A stretch of 64,000 nt of DNA, taken from Arenibacterium halophilum. Lineage in GTDB: Bacteria > Pseudomonadota > Alphaproteobacteria > Rhodobacterales > Rhodobacteraceae. Both the position numbers and the translations under genes were made by a program. Shown in pieces: positions 8,917 through 19,899 of the stretch. Position 1 is the stretch's first letter, and every line of letters begins with the position of its first letter. A model generated the notes under the pieces. That model made no database searches. It saw nothing but the letters and a program-made list of their open reading frames with translations, and had not been told where the DNA came from. Where the stretch lies: assembly GCF_005938225.1 (NCBI RefSeq), contig NZ_VCPC01000001.1, forward strand, positions 1,301,213 to 1,365,212, written 5' to 3'.

Positions 8917-9950
8917 TCCTCTTCCTCGAACGGGTCTTCGGGCTGATCGCGGGTGTCCCACTGGAACGTGTCCCAGGTGTCTTGCATATGATCCGGCAAA
9001 GGGGCGGTCAGATGCAGCCGCGCCTTGGTCACCGGATGCTCGATGGTCAGCGACCGCGCGTGCAGATGCAGCTTGCGAGAGATGTCCCCGCCCAGCTGCG
9101 CGCCCCAGCCATCGCCAAGGTTGTCCTGCCCCGAACCGCCGTATTTGCCATCGCCCACGATGGGATGCCCCAGCTCGGCCATATGCGCGCGCAGCTGGTG
9201 CGTGCGGCCCGTGATCGGATTCAGCGCCATCCAGGCAGCACGCTTGGCTGCCGCTTCGATCACCATGTAATCGGTCACCGCGCGCTTGGCGCCCGGGGTC
9301 GAGTCGATATCGCGCGGGTGGACATTCAGCATCTTCTCGCCTTCGCCCTTGGACCCATGCCCGGGCGCTTTCACCAGCCCGGTGCGGATATGGCCTGCCT
9401 TGGGGTGCGGCACCCCGGCGACGACGGCCCAGTAGATCTTTTTGGTTTCGCGATGCCGGAAGGCGGCCGTCAGGTCGGCCGCCACGGCACGGGTGCGCGC
9501 CAACAGCAAAACGCCCGAGGTATCCTTGTCGAGCCTGTGCACGAGGCGCGGCTTTTCATCCAGGTCGAAACACAGCGCCTCGGACAGGCCATCGACATGG
9601 CGCCGCTGCCCGCTGCCACCCTGCACCGCAAGACCGGCGGGCTTGTTCAACGCCAGCACATGGGCGTCGCGATAGATCACGCAATCGCGGATCATGCGGG
9701 CATCCGCCTCTGAAATGCGGGTGGGCTCGGGCGCCGGACGGTTGTCGCTGTCCGGCAGCGGCGGCAGGCGCACCTGCTGGCCGTTTTCAACCCGGGTCGA
9801 GGCCTTGACCCGCCCGCCATCGACACGGATTTCGCCCTTGCGGCACATCTTTTCAATGCGGCCTTGGCTGATGTGCGGGAACATCCGGCGCAGCCAGCGG
9901 TCCAGCCGCTGATCGCCATCTTCTACAGTAATGGTCTGAACGCCGCTCAT
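8913..9950 (-). CDS. RluC/RluD-type rRNA pseudouridine synthase
   Basis: This 345 aa protein isomerises uridine to pseudouridine in 23S rRNA. An S4 RNA-binding domain occupies roughly residues 10-75 (QRLDRWLRRMFP ... GEIRVDGGRV). The catalytic domain follows with the motif HRLDKDTSGVLLLAR, whose Asp is the nucleophile, and later GRTHQLRAHMAELGHPI. The length fits RluC better than RluD, but the exact target uridines cannot be told. The start at 9950 overlaps the crcB stop (ATGA), and the stop overlaps the HAD start. Confidence 0.9.
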   Translation of the reverse strand: MSGVQTITVEDGDQRLDRWLRRMFPHISQGRIEKMCRKGEIRVDGGRVKASTRVENGQQVRLPPLPDSDNRPAPEPTRISEADARMIRDCVIYRDAHVLALNKPAGLAVQGGSGQRRHVDGLSEALCFDLDEKPRLVHRLDKDTSGVLLLARTRAVAADLTAAFRHRETKKIYWAVVAGVPHPKAGHIRTGLVKAPGHGSKGEGEKMLNVHPRDIDSTPGAKRAVTDYMVIEAAAKRAAWMALNPITGRTHQLRAHMAELGHPIVGDGKYGGSGQDNLGDGWGAQLGGDISRKLHLHARSLTIEHPVTKARLHLTAPLPDHMQDTWDTFQWDTRDQPEDPFEEEE

Positions 9951-10327
9951 GCGAATACTCCGCGCGCAAGGATCATGCCCAACATCAAGCCGCCAACGGA
10001 ACACCCCACCGACAGAGTGATGTAAAGCGCCGCCTGTCCCAGCGCCCCCCGCTCGATCAGCGTGACCGTTTCCAGCGAGAAGGCCGAAAAAGTGGTGAAA
10101 CCGCCCAGCACGCCCGTCATTACGAAGGGACTGACGTGCGTCAGGCCGCGCTGCGCCGCCGCCACCACGAACACCCCCATCAGAAACGAGCCCAGGATGT
10201 TGACGGAGAGGATGGCCACAGGGAAGCCGGACGCGCCAAACAGACGCGCGATGCCGATGCCGGAGAGGTACCGCAGACTGGCGCCAATGGCACCGCCAAG
10301 GGCCACAAGGGGAAGGGTTGTGTACAT
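9947..10327 (-). CDS. crcB: Fluoride exporter CrcB (Fluc family)
   Basis: This is a small four-helix membrane protein of 126 aa that forms a dual-topology fluoride channel. Hallmarks are GGAIGASLRY near residue 10, VNILGSFLMG near 42, and GGFTTFSAFSLET near 72, which contributes the pore phenylalanines. The start at 10327 gives the usual length and begins MYTTLPLVALGG. Upstream I find no fluoride riboswitch; a REP-like repeat occupies that space. The stop overlaps the start of the Rlu gene. Confidence 0.93.
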   Translation of the reverse strand: MYTTLPLVALGGAIGASLRYLSGIGIARLFGASGFPVAILSVNILGSFLMGVFVVAAAQRGLTHVSPFVMTGVLGGFTTFSAFSLETVTLIERGALGQAALYITLSVGCSVGGLMLGMILARGVFA

Positions 10328-10380
10328 GCCGCGTCTGTCGCGCGACCGCGCGATGGAGTCAAGCGACACAGGCTTCGGAA

Positions 10381-10490
10381 GGGGGCACTGCCCCCGCCCG
10401 CTGCGCGGACTCCCCCGGAGTATTTGAGGAATAATGAAAGGGCGGCCGGGAGACCTGCTTCTTTGGGGTCCAAATATCCCCGCCGGAGGC
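10381..10490. repeat. REP-like palindromic repeat, copy A (full length)
   Basis: A gggggcactgccccc hairpin is followed by a gactcccccggagtattt box. After a short variable stretch comes the inverted partner cttctttggggtccaaatatccccgccggagg. The same order occurs at 54341-54447 and, reversed, at 34520-34626; half of it is at 39251-39310. It lies between crcB and rarA. Confidence 0.8.
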
Positions 10491-10511
10491 ACCGCGCGCC
10501 CGCGCGGTTTG

Positions 10512-11831
10512 CTACGTCTGGCCCTCGCGCGTCGCGCGTTGGCGCGTGAACCAGTCGAGCCGCTTTTTCAGATCGCGTTCGAAGCCGCGTTCGACGGGTG
10601 CATAGAATTCGGCGCGCGGCATGTCGTCGGGGAAATAATTCTGCCCCGAGAAGGCATCCTCGGCGTCGTGGTCATAGGCATAGCCGGCGCCGTAGCCCTG
10701 CTCTTTCATCAGCTTGGTCGGGGCATTCCGGATATGCATTGGCGGTGGCGTACTGCCGGTTTCCCGTGCGCTGCGCATGGCCGCCTTGTAGGCGACGTAA
10801 CCTGCGTTCGATTTAGGGGCGAGCGCCAGATAGATGACCGCCTGCGCCAGCGCCAATTCGCCTTCGGGGCTGCCGAGGCGTTCGTAGGTTTCCCAGGCGT
10901 GCAGGCAGACCGTCTGGGCCTGCGGATCGGCGAGGCCGATGTCTTCCACCGCCATGCGCGTGAGGCGACGCGCGAGAAATCGCGGGTCTTCGCCTCCGGT
11001 CAGCATGCGGGCGTACCAGTAGAGCGCGGCGTCCGGGTCGGACCCGCGCACCGATTTGTGCAGCGCCGAGATGAGGTTGTAGTGTTCTTCGCCCGACTTG
11101 TCGTATTTGCTGGCGCGCCGCATCAGCCGCGCGCCAAGCGCCTGCGGATCAAGCGGTGCATCGACCGTCCAGGCGGCGACCTGTTCGACGAGGTTCAGCA
11201 GCGCCCGGCCGTCACCATCGGCCATTTCAATCAGGCGTTCGCGGGCGGACGGCGTCAGAGAAAGCGGTTTCCCGAGTTCGGCCTCTGCCCGGCCCGCGAG
11301 GCGTTCCAGATCGTCGTGGTCCAGCCGTTCTAGCACCAGCACCTGGGCGCGGCTGAGCAAGGCGGCGTTCAGCTCGAACGACGGGTTTTCAGTGGTTGCC
11401 CCCACCAGCAGGATCGTCCCGTCTTCCATATGCGGCAGGAACCCATCCTGCTGCGCCTTGTTGAAACGGTGAATTTCGTCGACGAACAGGAGCGTGCCCT
11501 GCCCGTTTCCCGCGCGAATGCGGGCAGCTTCGAACACCTTTTTCAGATCGGGGACGCCCGTAAAAATGGCGCTGATCTGGACGAAATGCAGGTCCGTGGC
11601 ATCCGCCAGCAGCCGGGCGATGGTGGTCTTGCCCACGCCGGGTGGGCCCCAGAAAATCAGGCTCGACAGGCTGTTGGCCGCCAGCATCGCGCCCAGCGGG
11701 CCATCGGGGCCCAGGATATGCGCTTGCCCGATGACCTGATCCAGCGCGGCCGGGCGCAGCCGGTCGGCCAGCGGGCGATTGCGGGGGGACGGAGCGGTTG
11801 GCGTAGCGCCGGTATCGAACAGGTCGGCCAT
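10512..11831 (-). CDS. rarA: Replication-associated recombination protein RarA (AAA ATPase)
   Basis: This 439 aa protein of the RarA/MgsA/WRNIP1 family acts at stalled replication forks. It has the clamp-loader-like AAA core: Walker A GPPGVGKTT near residue 58, Walker B LLFVDEIHRF near 112, and sensor GATTENPSF near 142. The C-terminal half is the helical tetramerisation region (SALHKSVRGSDPDAALYW). It starts 2 bp after the htrA-type gene stops, so the two are probably transcribed together. A REP-like repeat lies just beyond its end. Confidence 0.95.
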   Translation of the reverse strand: MADLFDTGATPTAPSPRNRPLADRLRPAALDQVIGQAHILGPDGPLGAMLAANSLSSLIFWGPPGVGKTTIARLLADATDLHFVQISAIFTGVPDLKKVFEAARIRAGNGQGTLLFVDEIHRFNKAQQDGFLPHMEDGTILLVGATTENPSFELNAALLSRAQVLVLERLDHDDLERLAGRAEAELGKPLSLTPSARERLIEMADGDGRALLNLVEQVAAWTVDAPLDPQALGARLMRRASKYDKSGEEHYNLISALHKSVRGSDPDAALYWYARMLTGGEDPRFLARRLTRMAVEDIGLADPQAQTVCLHAWETYERLGSPEGELALAQAVIYLALAPKSNAGYVAYKAAMRSARETGSTPPPMHIRNAPTKLMKEQGYGAGYAYDHDAEDAFSGQNYFPDDMPRAEFYAPVERGFERDLKKRLDWFTRQRATREGQT

Positions 11832-11833
11832 GG

Positions 11834-13222
<1,389 letters not shown>

Positions 13223-13341
13223 GTCGAACCTTTCGCGTTATGCCCCCGATATGCAAACCATGCGCCGCCGATGCAAGCGGCCCGTCGGAACCCGCCCCCG
13301 CGGCGGGGCGTTCATTCCCCAGGCAAACACAGGAGGACGAC

Positions 13342-13572
13342 ATGGCAGAGCGATATCGGTCACAGGACGGGCGTCAGGAAACCAAGGACTACCTCGACGA
13401 TGCCGAAACACCGGGCCAGCAGGGCCGCGCTGGCGGCAATCTGGAGCGTAAGGTTGGCACACGCGACGCGCTGAAACGCGCAGAACAGGACCGCCCCGGC
13501 GCCACGCGGGTCACCAAATCCGACGAAAAAGGCGAAGGCAACCTGGGCGGCCACCACGGCACCGGATCATAG
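13342..13572 (+). CDS. Small hydrophilic protein of unknown function
   Basis: This 76 aa protein starts at an ATG preceded by an excellent aggagg site (13331-13336). It is very polar, rich in Gly, Arg, Asp, Glu and Gln, with no membrane segment and no Cys, and looks disordered (for example DAETPGQQGRAGG and DEKGEGNLGGHHGTGS). I do not recognise a family. It ends 9 bp before a host-attachment-family gene with its own aggagg site, so the two form a two-gene operon, divergent from an HtrA protease. A stress role is plausible from composition but unproven. Confidence 0.7.
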   Translation: MAERYRSQDGRQETKDYLDDAETPGQQGRAGGNLERKVGTRDALKRAEQDRPGATRVTKSDEKGEGNLGGHHGTGS

Positions 13573-13581
13573 GAGGACATC

Positions 13582-14037
13582 ATGGCACGTTTGAAACAAG
13601 GCACGCTGGTGGTTGTGGCCGACAGTGAAAAGGCGCTGTTTCTGCGCAACCTGACCGACCATGAGAACCCCAATCTGGACTTTGAAGGCAGCGAAGAGCA
13701 GGACAACCCGTCGGACCGCGAGCAATCGGCCAACCGGCCGGGACGCATGAACGACACGGGTGTGAACCAACGCTCGGCGCTTGACGACACCGATTGGCAC
13801 GAACTGGCAAAAGAGCGGTTCGCGTCAGACCTGTCGGACAAGCTGTACGAGATGGCCCACAAAGGCGAGTTCGAGCGACTGGTGATCGTCGCCTCGCCGC
13901 AGGTTCTGGGCGTATTGCGCGACGACATGCACAAGGAGGTGACCGACAAGATCATCGCCGAAGTGCCAAAAACGCTGACCAATCACCCGGTGAACAAGAT
14001 CGAAGACCTGGTGAAGAAAGAACTCGACGCCGCCTGA
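13582..14037 (+). CDS. Host attachment family protein (PF10116-like)
   Basis: This 151 aa soluble protein belongs to the family annotated as protein required for attachment to host cells, first described in plant-associated bacteria. The N-terminal strand TLVVVADSEKALFLRN, an acidic disordered stretch at residues 35-70 and the C-terminal core LVIVASPQVLGVLRDDMHK fit that family and resemble an eRF1/archaeal-type fold. Its molecular function is not established, and presence here does not show host association. The transcript ends at the hairpin at 14059-14086. Confidence 0.82.
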   Translation: MARLKQGTLVVVADSEKALFLRNLTDHENPNLDFEGSEEQDNPSDREQSANRPGRMNDTGVNQRSALDDTDWHELAKERFASDLSDKLYEMAHKGEFERLVIVASPQVLGVLRDDMHKEVTDKIIAEVPKTLTNHPVNKIEDLVKKELDAA

Positions 14038-14058
14038 CACGGGTATCGAGGCACAAAA

Positions 14059-14086
14059 AAAGGGCGCTGCGGATGCGGCGCCCTTT
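14059..14086. terminator. Bidirectional terminator between the host-attachment gene and rplQ
   Basis: The arms aaagggcgc and gcgcccttt (9 bp) enclose a 10-base loop. The hairpin has a run of A before it and tctttatt after it, so it can end transcripts from both sides. It closes the ribosomal-protein operon on the minus strand. Confidence 0.85.
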
Positions 14087-14114
14087 CTTTATTCGGTCAG
14101 CTTGCGCCGCGGGA

Positions 14115-14540
14115 TTATTCCGCGGTTTCAGCTTCCATCTCGGCCGCAACGCGGGCCTTGTCTGCGGCGCCTTTGGCGTCGCGGTCACGATCGACGAATT
14201 CGATGATCGCCATCGGTGCCATGTCGCCATAGCGGAATCCGGCTTTCAGGATGCGGACGTAACCGCCCTGACGATCCTTGTAGCGGGGGCCGAGGATGTC
14301 GAACAGCTTGGTGACGTACTGATCTTCCTTCAGCTTCGAAGCGGCCTGACGGCGGGCGTGCAGGTCGCCACGCTTTGCCAGCGTGATCATCTTTTCGATG
14401 ATCGGACGCAGTTCCTTTGCCTTGGGCAGGGTCGTCTTGATCTGTTCGTGCTCGATGAGCGAGCCGGCCATGTTCGCCCACAGCGCCTTGCGGTGCTCGT
14501 GGGTGCGGTTCAGGCGGCGGTAACCTCTTGCGTGACGCAT
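14115..14540 (-). CDS. rplQ: 50S ribosomal protein L17
   Basis: L17 binds 23S rRNA near the exit tunnel. The first 120 residues match the family from [17 protein letters not shown] onward, including [15 protein letters not shown] near 45. The C-terminus carries an acidic, Ala-rich tail (AEMEAETAE) absent from short L17s. It is the last gene of the alpha operon, 112 bp after rpoA, and ends just before a strong terminator. Confidence 0.97.
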   Translation of the reverse strand: MRHARGYRRLNRTHEHRKALWANMAGSLIEHEQIKTTLPKAKELRPIIEKMITLAKRGDLHARRQAASKLKEDQYVTKLFDILGPRYKDRQGGYVRILKAGFRYGDMAPMAIIEFVDRDRDAKGAADKARVAAEMEAETAE

Positions 14541-14652
14541 CTGGTAGTCTCCTTGACTTATGCTTTGTACGGCCGCCGATGCGTGTCAGCGGCTCTGTTG
14601 GGGCGGGATTGCCCTGATATCCCCGGCAGACCCGGGCATTGGGAAGACGCGC

Positions 14653-15669
14653 TTAAAACGCGTCTTCGAATTTCTTGGCGAGATCTTCGATGTTGTCGGG
14701 CGGCCAGTCCTCGACATCCATGCCAAGGTGCAGACCCATGCCGGACAGCACTTCCTTGATCTCGTTCAACGACTTGCGGCCGAAGTTCGGGGTGCGCAGC
14801 ATCTCGGCTTCGGTCTTCTGGATCAGGTCGCCGATGTAGACGATATTGTCGTTCTTCAGGCAGTTCGCCGAACGCACCGACAGTTCCAGTTCGTCCACTT
14901 TCTTCAGCAGAAGCGGGTTGAACTCCAGACCGTCGTCGTCGTCCTGACGCGAAGCCGATTCCGGTTCGTCGAAGTTGACGAAGATCGACAGCTGGTCTTG
15001 CAGGATACGCGCGGCATAGGCCACGGCATCATCCGGCGTGATCGAACCATCGGTGTCGACCTTCATGGTCAGCTTGTCATAGTCCAGCACCTGGCCCTCA
15101 CGGGTGGGCTGAACGTCATAGCTGACTTTCTTGACCGGCGAATAGATCGCGTCGATCGGGATCAGGCCGATGGGCGCATCTTCCGGCTTGTTCTTGTCAG
15201 CCGAGACATAGCCTTTGCCCGTGTTCACGGTCAGTTCCATGAACAGGTCGGCGCCATCGTCAAGGTGGCAGATCACGTGATCGCGGTTCAGAACCTCGAT
15301 ACCGGCGCTTTCGCTGATGTCACCGGCGGTGACGACGGCGGGGCCCTTGGCATTGATCGACAGGCGCTTGGGCCCTTCGACTTCCATGCGCAGGCTGACC
15401 TGCTTGAGGTTCAGGATGATGTCTGTCACATCTTCACGCACACCGGCCACGCTCGAAAATTCGTGCAGCACGTTGTCGATCTGGACGCTGGTGATCGCGG
15501 CGCCCTGAAGCGACGACATCAGGATGCGGCGCAGGGCGTTGCCCAGCGTCAGACCAAAGCCGCGTTCCAGCGGTTCTGCGACGACGGTCGCCTGACGCGC
15601 AGGATCGTTGCCCGGCTTGACTTCAAGCTGGGTCGGCTTGATCAGCTCCTGCCAATTCTTGTGGATCAT
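14653..15669 (-). CDS. rpoA: RNA polymerase subunit alpha
   Basis: The alpha subunit nucleates RNA polymerase assembly and contacts activators and UP elements. The N-terminal dimerisation domain covers residues 1-230. The C-terminal DNA-binding domain, about 250-325, includes [13 protein letters not shown] and [16 protein letters not shown] chose the ATG at 15669 ([10 protein letters not shown], 338 aa) because a ggaggg site lies 6 bases upstream; an ATG 12 bases earlier overlaps that site. A hairpin at 15741-15770 sits between rpsK and this gene. Confidence 0.97.
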   Translation of the reverse strand: MIHKNWQELIKPTQLEVKPGNDPARQATVVAEPLERGFGLTLGNALRRILMSSLQGAAITSVQIDNVLHEFSSVAGVREDVTDIILNLKQVSLRMEVEGPKRLSINAKGPAVVTAGDISESAGIEVLNRDHVICHLDDGADLFMELTVNTGKGYVSADKNKPEDAPIGLIPIDAIYSPVKKVSYDVQPTREGQVLDYDKLTMKVDTDGSITPDDAVAYAARILQDQLSIFVNFDEPESASRQDDDDGLEFNPLLLKKVDELELSVRSANCLKNDNIVYIGDLIQKTEAEMLRTPNFGRKSLNEIKEVLSGMGLHLGMDVEDWPPDNIEDLAKKFEDAF

Positions 15670-15740
15670 GTAGCCCTCCATTCCTGTCTGAACCCCATGA
15701 CCATCGCTGGTTCAGACTCCCGAGGTTTCAAAATGCCAGA

Positions 15741-15770
15741 CTGGGGCCGCGTGATTCCACGCAGCCCCAG
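15741..15770 (-). promoter_or_regulatory. Hairpin in the rpsK-rpoA spacer
   Basis: The outer arms ctgggg/ccccag and the inner arms gcgtg/cacgc form an interrupted stem within the 116-bp gap before rpoA. There is no clear T tract, so it is more likely an RNA-stability or processing element, or a translational control site, than a full terminator. Confidence 0.4.
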
Positions 15771-15785
15771 CAGAAAAATACGCAA

Positions 15786-16175
15786 TCAGACGCGGCGGCG
15801 CTTCGGCGGGCGGCAGCCGTTGTGCGCCATCGGCGTCACGTCGCGGATCGAGGTGATGTTGAACCCGACAGCCGCCAGAGCGCGCAGGGCGCTTTCGCGG
15901 CCCGAACCGGGCCCCTGCACTTCGACTTCCAGCGTTTTCACGCCGTGTTCCTGTGCCTTGCGGCCCGCGTCTTCTGCGGCCATCTGCGCGGCATAGGGGG
16001 TCGATTTGCGCGAGCCCTTGAAGCCCATCGTACCGGCGGACGACCACGAGATCGCGTTGCCCTGCACGTCGGAGATCAGGATCTTGGTGTTGTTGAACGA
16101 AGAATTCACATGCGCAACGCCAGCGGCGATGTTCTTGGAAACCTTGCGCTTGGTACGGGTCTTGTCGCGTGCCAT
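15786..16175 (-). CDS. rpsK: 30S ribosomal protein S11
   Basis: S11 lies on the platform of the small subunit near the Shine-Dalgarno helix. The 129 aa have the normal length. The N-terminal basic [20 protein letters not shown] block and the C-terminal [18 protein letters not shown] are diagnostic. It lies 12 bp after rpsM and 116 bp before rpoA, in the usual alpha-operon order rpsM-rpsK-rpoA-rplQ; rpsD is not in this position, as is common in alphaproteobacteria. Confidence 0.97.
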   Translation of the reverse strand: MARDKTRTKRKVSKNIAAGVAHVNSSFNNTKILISDVQGNAISWSSAGTMGFKGSRKSTPYAAQMAAEDAGRKAQEHGVKTLEVEVQGPGSGRESALRALAAVGFNITSIRDVTPMAHNGCRPPKRRRV

Positions 16176-16187
16176 CTGTGCGCCCCC

Positions 16188-16556
16188 TTACTTCTTCTTG
16201 CCGGCAATGGCCTTTGCGGGGCCTTTGCGGGTGCGTGCGTTGGTGTGGGTACGCTGACCGCGAACGGGCAGGTTGCGGCGATGACGCAGACCGCGATAGC
16301 AGCCCAGGTCCATCAGACGCTTGACGTTCATCTGCACTTCGCGGCGCAGGTCGCCTTCGACGGTATAGTTCGCGTCGATGTGTTCACGAATTTGCAGAAC
16401 TTCGGAATCGCTCAGCTCGTTCACGCGGCGGGTTTGGTCGATGCCAACCGCGTCGCAGATTGCTTTGGCCGAGGTATGGCCGATTCCGGTGATATAGGTG
16501 AGGGCGATGGGAACCCGCTTTGCAGTCGGGATATTGACGCCGGCAATACGTGCCAC
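16188..16556 (-). CDS. rpsM: 30S ribosomal protein S13
   Basis: S13 sits at the head of the small subunit and contacts the P-site tRNA and 50S subunit. The 122 aa begin [16 protein letters not shown], carry the [13 protein letters not shown] helix-hairpin-helix near 22-35, and end in the basic [16 protein letters not shown] tail. A 222-bp gap separates it from adk upstream, long enough for its own promoter, though none is convincing by eye. Confidence 0.97.
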   Translation of the reverse strand: MARIAGVNIPTAKRVPIALTYITGIGHTSAKAICDAVGIDQTRRVNELSDSEVLQIREHIDANYTVEGDLRREVQMNVKRLMDLGCYRGLRHRRNLPVRGQRTHTNARTRKGPAKAIAGKKK

Positions 16557-16741
16557 GTTTCACTTTCCTTTTCGTTGCGGGTCCGTAGTTCCAGACCCTT
16601 TTTTCACAACGCTTGACCTTGGCAGTGTCGCCAGCGGGCCCAGCAGTATGAGGTGATCGTCATGCGCCCATAAAGGAATCGCACACAAATTGATTCTCTT
16701 GCGAGATGTGGGTCGATATGGGGTTTTCCGCCGATCGTCAA

Positions 16742-16769
16742 GGGGCGGCGGGAACATGCCGCCTGCCCC
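16742..16769 (-). terminator. GC-rich hairpin downstream of adk
   Basis: The arms ggggcggcgg and ccgcctgcccc pair with one bulged base around a 7-base loop, 10 bp past the adk stop. There is no T tract on the minus strand, so any termination is probably partial; a 3'-end stabiliser is the alternative. Confidence 0.4.
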
Positions 16770-16778
16770 GTCATGCGA

Positions 16779-17384
16779 TCAGGCGTCGGCGTCCGCCATG
16801 GCGCGCGTACCGTCCAGAACCTGGCCGATTTCGGCCTGAACGGCCTCCATCTGCGCCATGCCGTCGACCCGGCAATACAGGCCCTTGGCATAGTAGTAAC
16901 CGACCAGCGGCGAAGTCATTTTGTAATAGGCCGCAAGGCGGGTGCGCAGCGAGTCTTCGTTGTCGTCGGCACGCACGGGCTGACCGGCGGCGCGCGCCTC
17001 TTCAGCGCGGTTGACGATACGGTGCACCAGGGCTTCGTCCTCGACGCGCAGTTCGATCACGTGATCCAGCTTCTGGCCCATATCTTCCAGCAGCTCACCC
17101 AGGGCATCGGCCTGCTTCAGCGTGCGCGGGAAGCCATCAAAGATGAACCCGGCGGAACCGCCTGCTTCCAGCTTTTCACGGATCAGGCCAATCACGATCT
17201 CGTCGGTCACAAGGTCGCCGCGGTCCATGACCTCGGCCACGCGCTTGCCCATTTCGGTGCCGCTGGCCTTCGCCTCGCGCAGCATGTCACCAGTGCTCAG
17301 CTGCACCATGCCACGCGTTTCCACCAGTTTGCTGGCCTGAGTACCTTTACCTGCCCCGGGGGGCCCCAAGAGAATGATGTTCAT
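16779..17384 (-). CDS. adk: Adenylate kinase, short-LID type
   Basis: The enzyme interconverts AMP, ADP and ATP. The P-loop is GPPGAGKGT at residues 7-15; STGDMLR near 30 and DGFPRT near 82 are the AMP-binding segments. Between about residue 121 and 140 the lid is short ([18 protein letters not shown]), with none of the four Cys of the zinc-binding long lid, which explains the 201 aa length. The start overlaps the secY stop (ATGA), the standard secY-adk arrangement. Confidence 0.95.
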   Translation of the reverse strand: MNIILLGPPGAGKGTQASKLVETRGMVQLSTGDMLREAKASGTEMGKRVAEVMDRGDLVTDEIVIGLIREKLEAGGSAGFIFDGFPRTLKQADALGELLEDMGQKLDHVIELRVEDEALVHRIVNRAEEARAAGQPVRADDNEDSLRTRLAAYYKMTSPLVGYYYAKGLYCRVDGMAQMEAVQAEIGQVLDGTRAMADADA

Positions 17385-18745
17385 CGCCGCGCCGGACTCC
17401 GTTTCGTGCGTTTCTTGCCGCGTCCCCGCAGCTGTGATTTCTCGATCAATCCTTCGTACTGATGCGCAAGCAGATGGCTTTGCACCTGCTGGATTGTGTC
17501 CATCGTTACCGAAACTACGATCAGCACCGAGGTGCCGCCGAAATAGAAGGGAATGGAAAACTGGCCGCGCAGGATTTCCGGCAGCAGACAGACCGCCGCA
17601 AGATAGGCCGCGCCGAGCACCAGAATGCGGTTCACGACATACTCAAGGTACTCTGCAGTCTTCTTGCCGGGCCGGATACCGGGCACAAAGCCGTTCTGGT
17701 TCTTCAGGTTGTCCGCGACGTCATCGGGTTTGAACGATACGTTGAACGTGTAGAAATAGGCGAAGAACACGATCATCGCGACGAAGAACAGCAGGTACAG
17801 CGGCTGGCCGGGGCCGAAGTTGGCCAGCATCCACGACATCACAGTGCCCGAGGCCGCGCCTTGGCTGAACGTCGAGATGGTGGTCGGCAGCAGCAGCAGC
17901 GAGCTGGCGAAGATCGCCGGGATCACGCCCGCCGGGTTCACCTTGACCGGCAGGTGCGACGACCCGCCATCATATACCTTCATCCCCACTTGGCGGCGCG
18001 GATACTGAATGTGGATCTTGCGCAGCGCGCGCTCCATGAACACCACGAAGGCAATCGTGGCGATGACCATCACGATTACGCCGACAATTACACCGGGGCT
18101 CACAGCGCCGCTGCGGCCCGAGGCGAAGAACTGCGCGATGGCGGCGGGCACTTCGGCGATGATGCCGACGAAGATGATAAGCGAGATGCCGTTGCCGATG
18201 CCGCGCGCGGTGATCTGTTCACCCAGCCACATCAGGAACATCGTGCCACCAACCAGCGTGATCATGCACGCCAGACGGAAATACAGGCCCGGATCGGTCG
18301 CCAGATCGCCGGATTCCAGCGACACCGCAAGGCCGTAGGCCTGCGCAGTGGCCAGCAGCACCGTACCATAGCGGGTGTACTGGTTGATCTTCTTGCGGCC
18401 CTGTTCGCCTTCTTTCTTCAGCTGTTCCAGCTGCGGCACCATGGCCGTCATCAGCTGAACGATGATCGAGGCCGAGATGTAGGGCATGATCCCAAGCGCA
18501 AAGATGCCCATGCGCCCAAGCGCGCCACCGGTGAACATGGAAACCATGCCCCCGATGCCCTGCCCCGCCTGCTCCATGAACTCGCGCAGGGCAACGCCGT
18601 CGATTCCCGGCACGGGCAGGAAGGTGCCCAGACGGTAAACGACCAGCAGGCCCAGCGTGAACAGGATGCGGTTGCGAAGGTCGGTCGCTTTGCCCAGGGC
18701 AGCCCAGCTTGTGTTGGCTGCCATTTGTTCCGCTGCTGATACCAT
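17381..18745 (-). CDS. secY: Preprotein translocase subunit SecY
   Basis: SecY is the channel of the Sec translocon in the inner membrane. The 454 aa carry ten predicted membrane segments. The first follows the N-terminal [20 protein letters not shown] stretch, and the plug region with PGIDG comes directly after it. The tail [15 protein letters not shown] is strongly basic and cytoplasmic. It lies between rplO and adk, in the conserved spc-operon order. Confidence 0.97.
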   Translation of the reverse strand: MVSAAEQMAANTSWAALGKATDLRNRILFTLGLLVVYRLGTFLPVPGIDGVALREFMEQAGQGIGGMVSMFTGGALGRMGIFALGIMPYISASIIVQLMTAMVPQLEQLKKEGEQGRKKINQYTRYGTVLLATAQAYGLAVSLESGDLATDPGLYFRLACMITLVGGTMFLMWLGEQITARGIGNGISLIIFVGIIAEVPAAIAQFFASGRSGAVSPGVIVGVIVMVIATIAFVVFMERALRKIHIQYPRRQVGMKVYDGGSSHLPVKVNPAGVIPAIFASSLLLLPTTISTFSQGAASGTVMSWMLANFGPGQPLYLLFFVAMIVFFAYFYTFNVSFKPDDVADNLKNQNGFVPGIRPGKKTAEYLEYVVNRILVLGAAYLAAVCLLPEILRGQFSIPFYFGGTSVLIVVSVTMDTIQQVQSHLLAHQYEGLIEKSQLRGRGKKRTKRSPARR

Positions 18746-18854
18746 GAAACAGGTCTCTTTATGGTGAAACGCCGCCTTGAACCGTTTTCCGGCTCAGGCG
18801 GCGCTATGGAAAACTAGGGAATATGTAAGCGGAGGCAACTCCGCTCACAACCCG

Positions 18855-19328
18855 TCACTCGGTCGCGGCTGCTGCTGCGACCGTCAGCGAACCGCCAGCC
18901 TTTTCAACGGCGTCGATCGCCGATTTCGAAGCACCGGTCACGTTCAGGGTCACCTTGGACGAGAATTCACCCTTGGCCAGCACCCGGACGCCATCCAGCT
19001 TGCGGCGCACCAGACCGCTGGCAACCAGCGTGTCTTCGGTGATTTCTGCACCGGCATCCAGCTTCTTGGCGTCGATGAACTTCTGGATCAGGCCCAGGTT
19101 CACAACGGCATAGGCTTTGCGATTCGGTTTGTTGAAGCCGCGCTTGGGAAGGCGCTGGTACAGCGGCATCTGGCCGCCTTCGTAGCCGTTGATGGCCACA
19201 CCCGAACGGGATTTCTGACCTTTGATACCACGGCCACCGGTCTTGCCCTTGCCCGAACCCGGGCCACGGCCGACACGCTGGCGGCGTTTGGTTGCGCCGT
19301 CATTGTCGCGCAGTTCGTGAAGTTTCAT
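18855..19328 (-). CDS. rplO: 50S ribosomal protein L15
   Basis: L15 is a late-assembling large-subunit protein. The 157 aa start [20 protein letters not shown] and carry the Gly/Lys-rich extension [15 protein letters not shown], followed by QKSRSG. I chose the ATG at 19328, the family start; the longer reading lacks a site. Upstream lies a DUF1127 gene instead of the usual rpmD, 206 bp away, so L15 expression needs either read-through or a separate promoter in that gap. Confidence 0.96.
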   Translation of the reverse strand: MKLHELRDNDGATKRRQRVGRGPGSGKGKTGGRGIKGQKSRSGVAINGYEGGQMPLYQRLPKRGFNKPNRKAYAVVNLGLIQKFIDAKKLDAGAEITEDTLVASGLVRRKLDGVRVLAKGEFSSKVTLNVTGASKSAIDAVEKAGGSLTVAAAAATE

Positions 19329-19534
19329 GTCGCTTCTCCTTGCCGGATGTGACCCCCGAAGCGTAACGGGCCAACCACGGCGTTTCTGGTTCATCTAGTC
19401 CATGCGGCCGCACGGCCACCGGGCGCGTATAATGGCATCGCCGCCCACGTGCAAGAGCGCACAGGCGGAATCGAAACAACCCGCCAGTGGCGGGTTGTCG
19501 CGGCATGTGTTCGTGAGTGGGGATGCCGTGCGCG

Positions 19535-19744
19535 TCAGACGCGCTGTGCTGCTTCCAGCGAGAGGCGGCGGATCGCCGAGCGGTGCAGGCCCAGATCGGC
19601 CAGATCGCGGTCGGACAGGCCCGCCAGTTCGTTATAGGTGCGGCGGTATGCGGCGCGGCGCGCCATCGCCAGTTTGATGCCAGCCTTTGCGGCGGCGATA
19701 CGGTCGGCGAAAGTTACCGGGGAAGTATTGATGACATGTGCCAT
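19535..19744 (-). CDS. DUF1127 small protein inside the ribosomal cluster
   Basis: This is a 69 aa basic protein. The C-terminal 45 residues match the DUF1127 (YjiS-like) motif: an Arg-rich RRAAYRRTYNEL, then LAGLSDRDLADLGLHRSAI. Some proteins of this family in alphaproteobacteria affect phosphate, stress or RNA metabolism, but no common function is settled. I chose the ATG at 19744, which begins MAHVINTSPVTFAD. It stands between rpmD and rplO on the same strand, behind a terminator at 19900-19922, so it probably has its own promoter. Confidence 0.85.
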   Translation of the reverse strand: MAHVINTSPVTFADRIAAAKAGIKLAMARRAAYRRTYNELAGLSDRDLADLGLHRSAIRRLSLEAAQRV

Positions 19745-19899
19745 TTCGGTCGTCCTATACGTCTGCGGTGCGGCGCCCTCCCCTGCGCGACACCAATGGT
19801 GTTTCTGCGATGCAGCATATTGCGTGCCCTGCGCATGGACAATGTGCGTTTCGGTCTGCCCGCTATGCAATTCCGGCAACGCTGGGCGAAAAACGAAAA

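Noticed and set aside
10328-10511. Fluoride riboswitch upstream of crcB
   Set aside because: I looked for the conserved pseudoknot sequence on the minus strand and found only the REP-like repeat and no matching fold.
13582-14037. Prophage or symbiosis island suggested by the host-attachment protein
   Set aside because: The name of the family reflects its discovery; no integrase, phage structural gene, tRNA or composition change is nearby.
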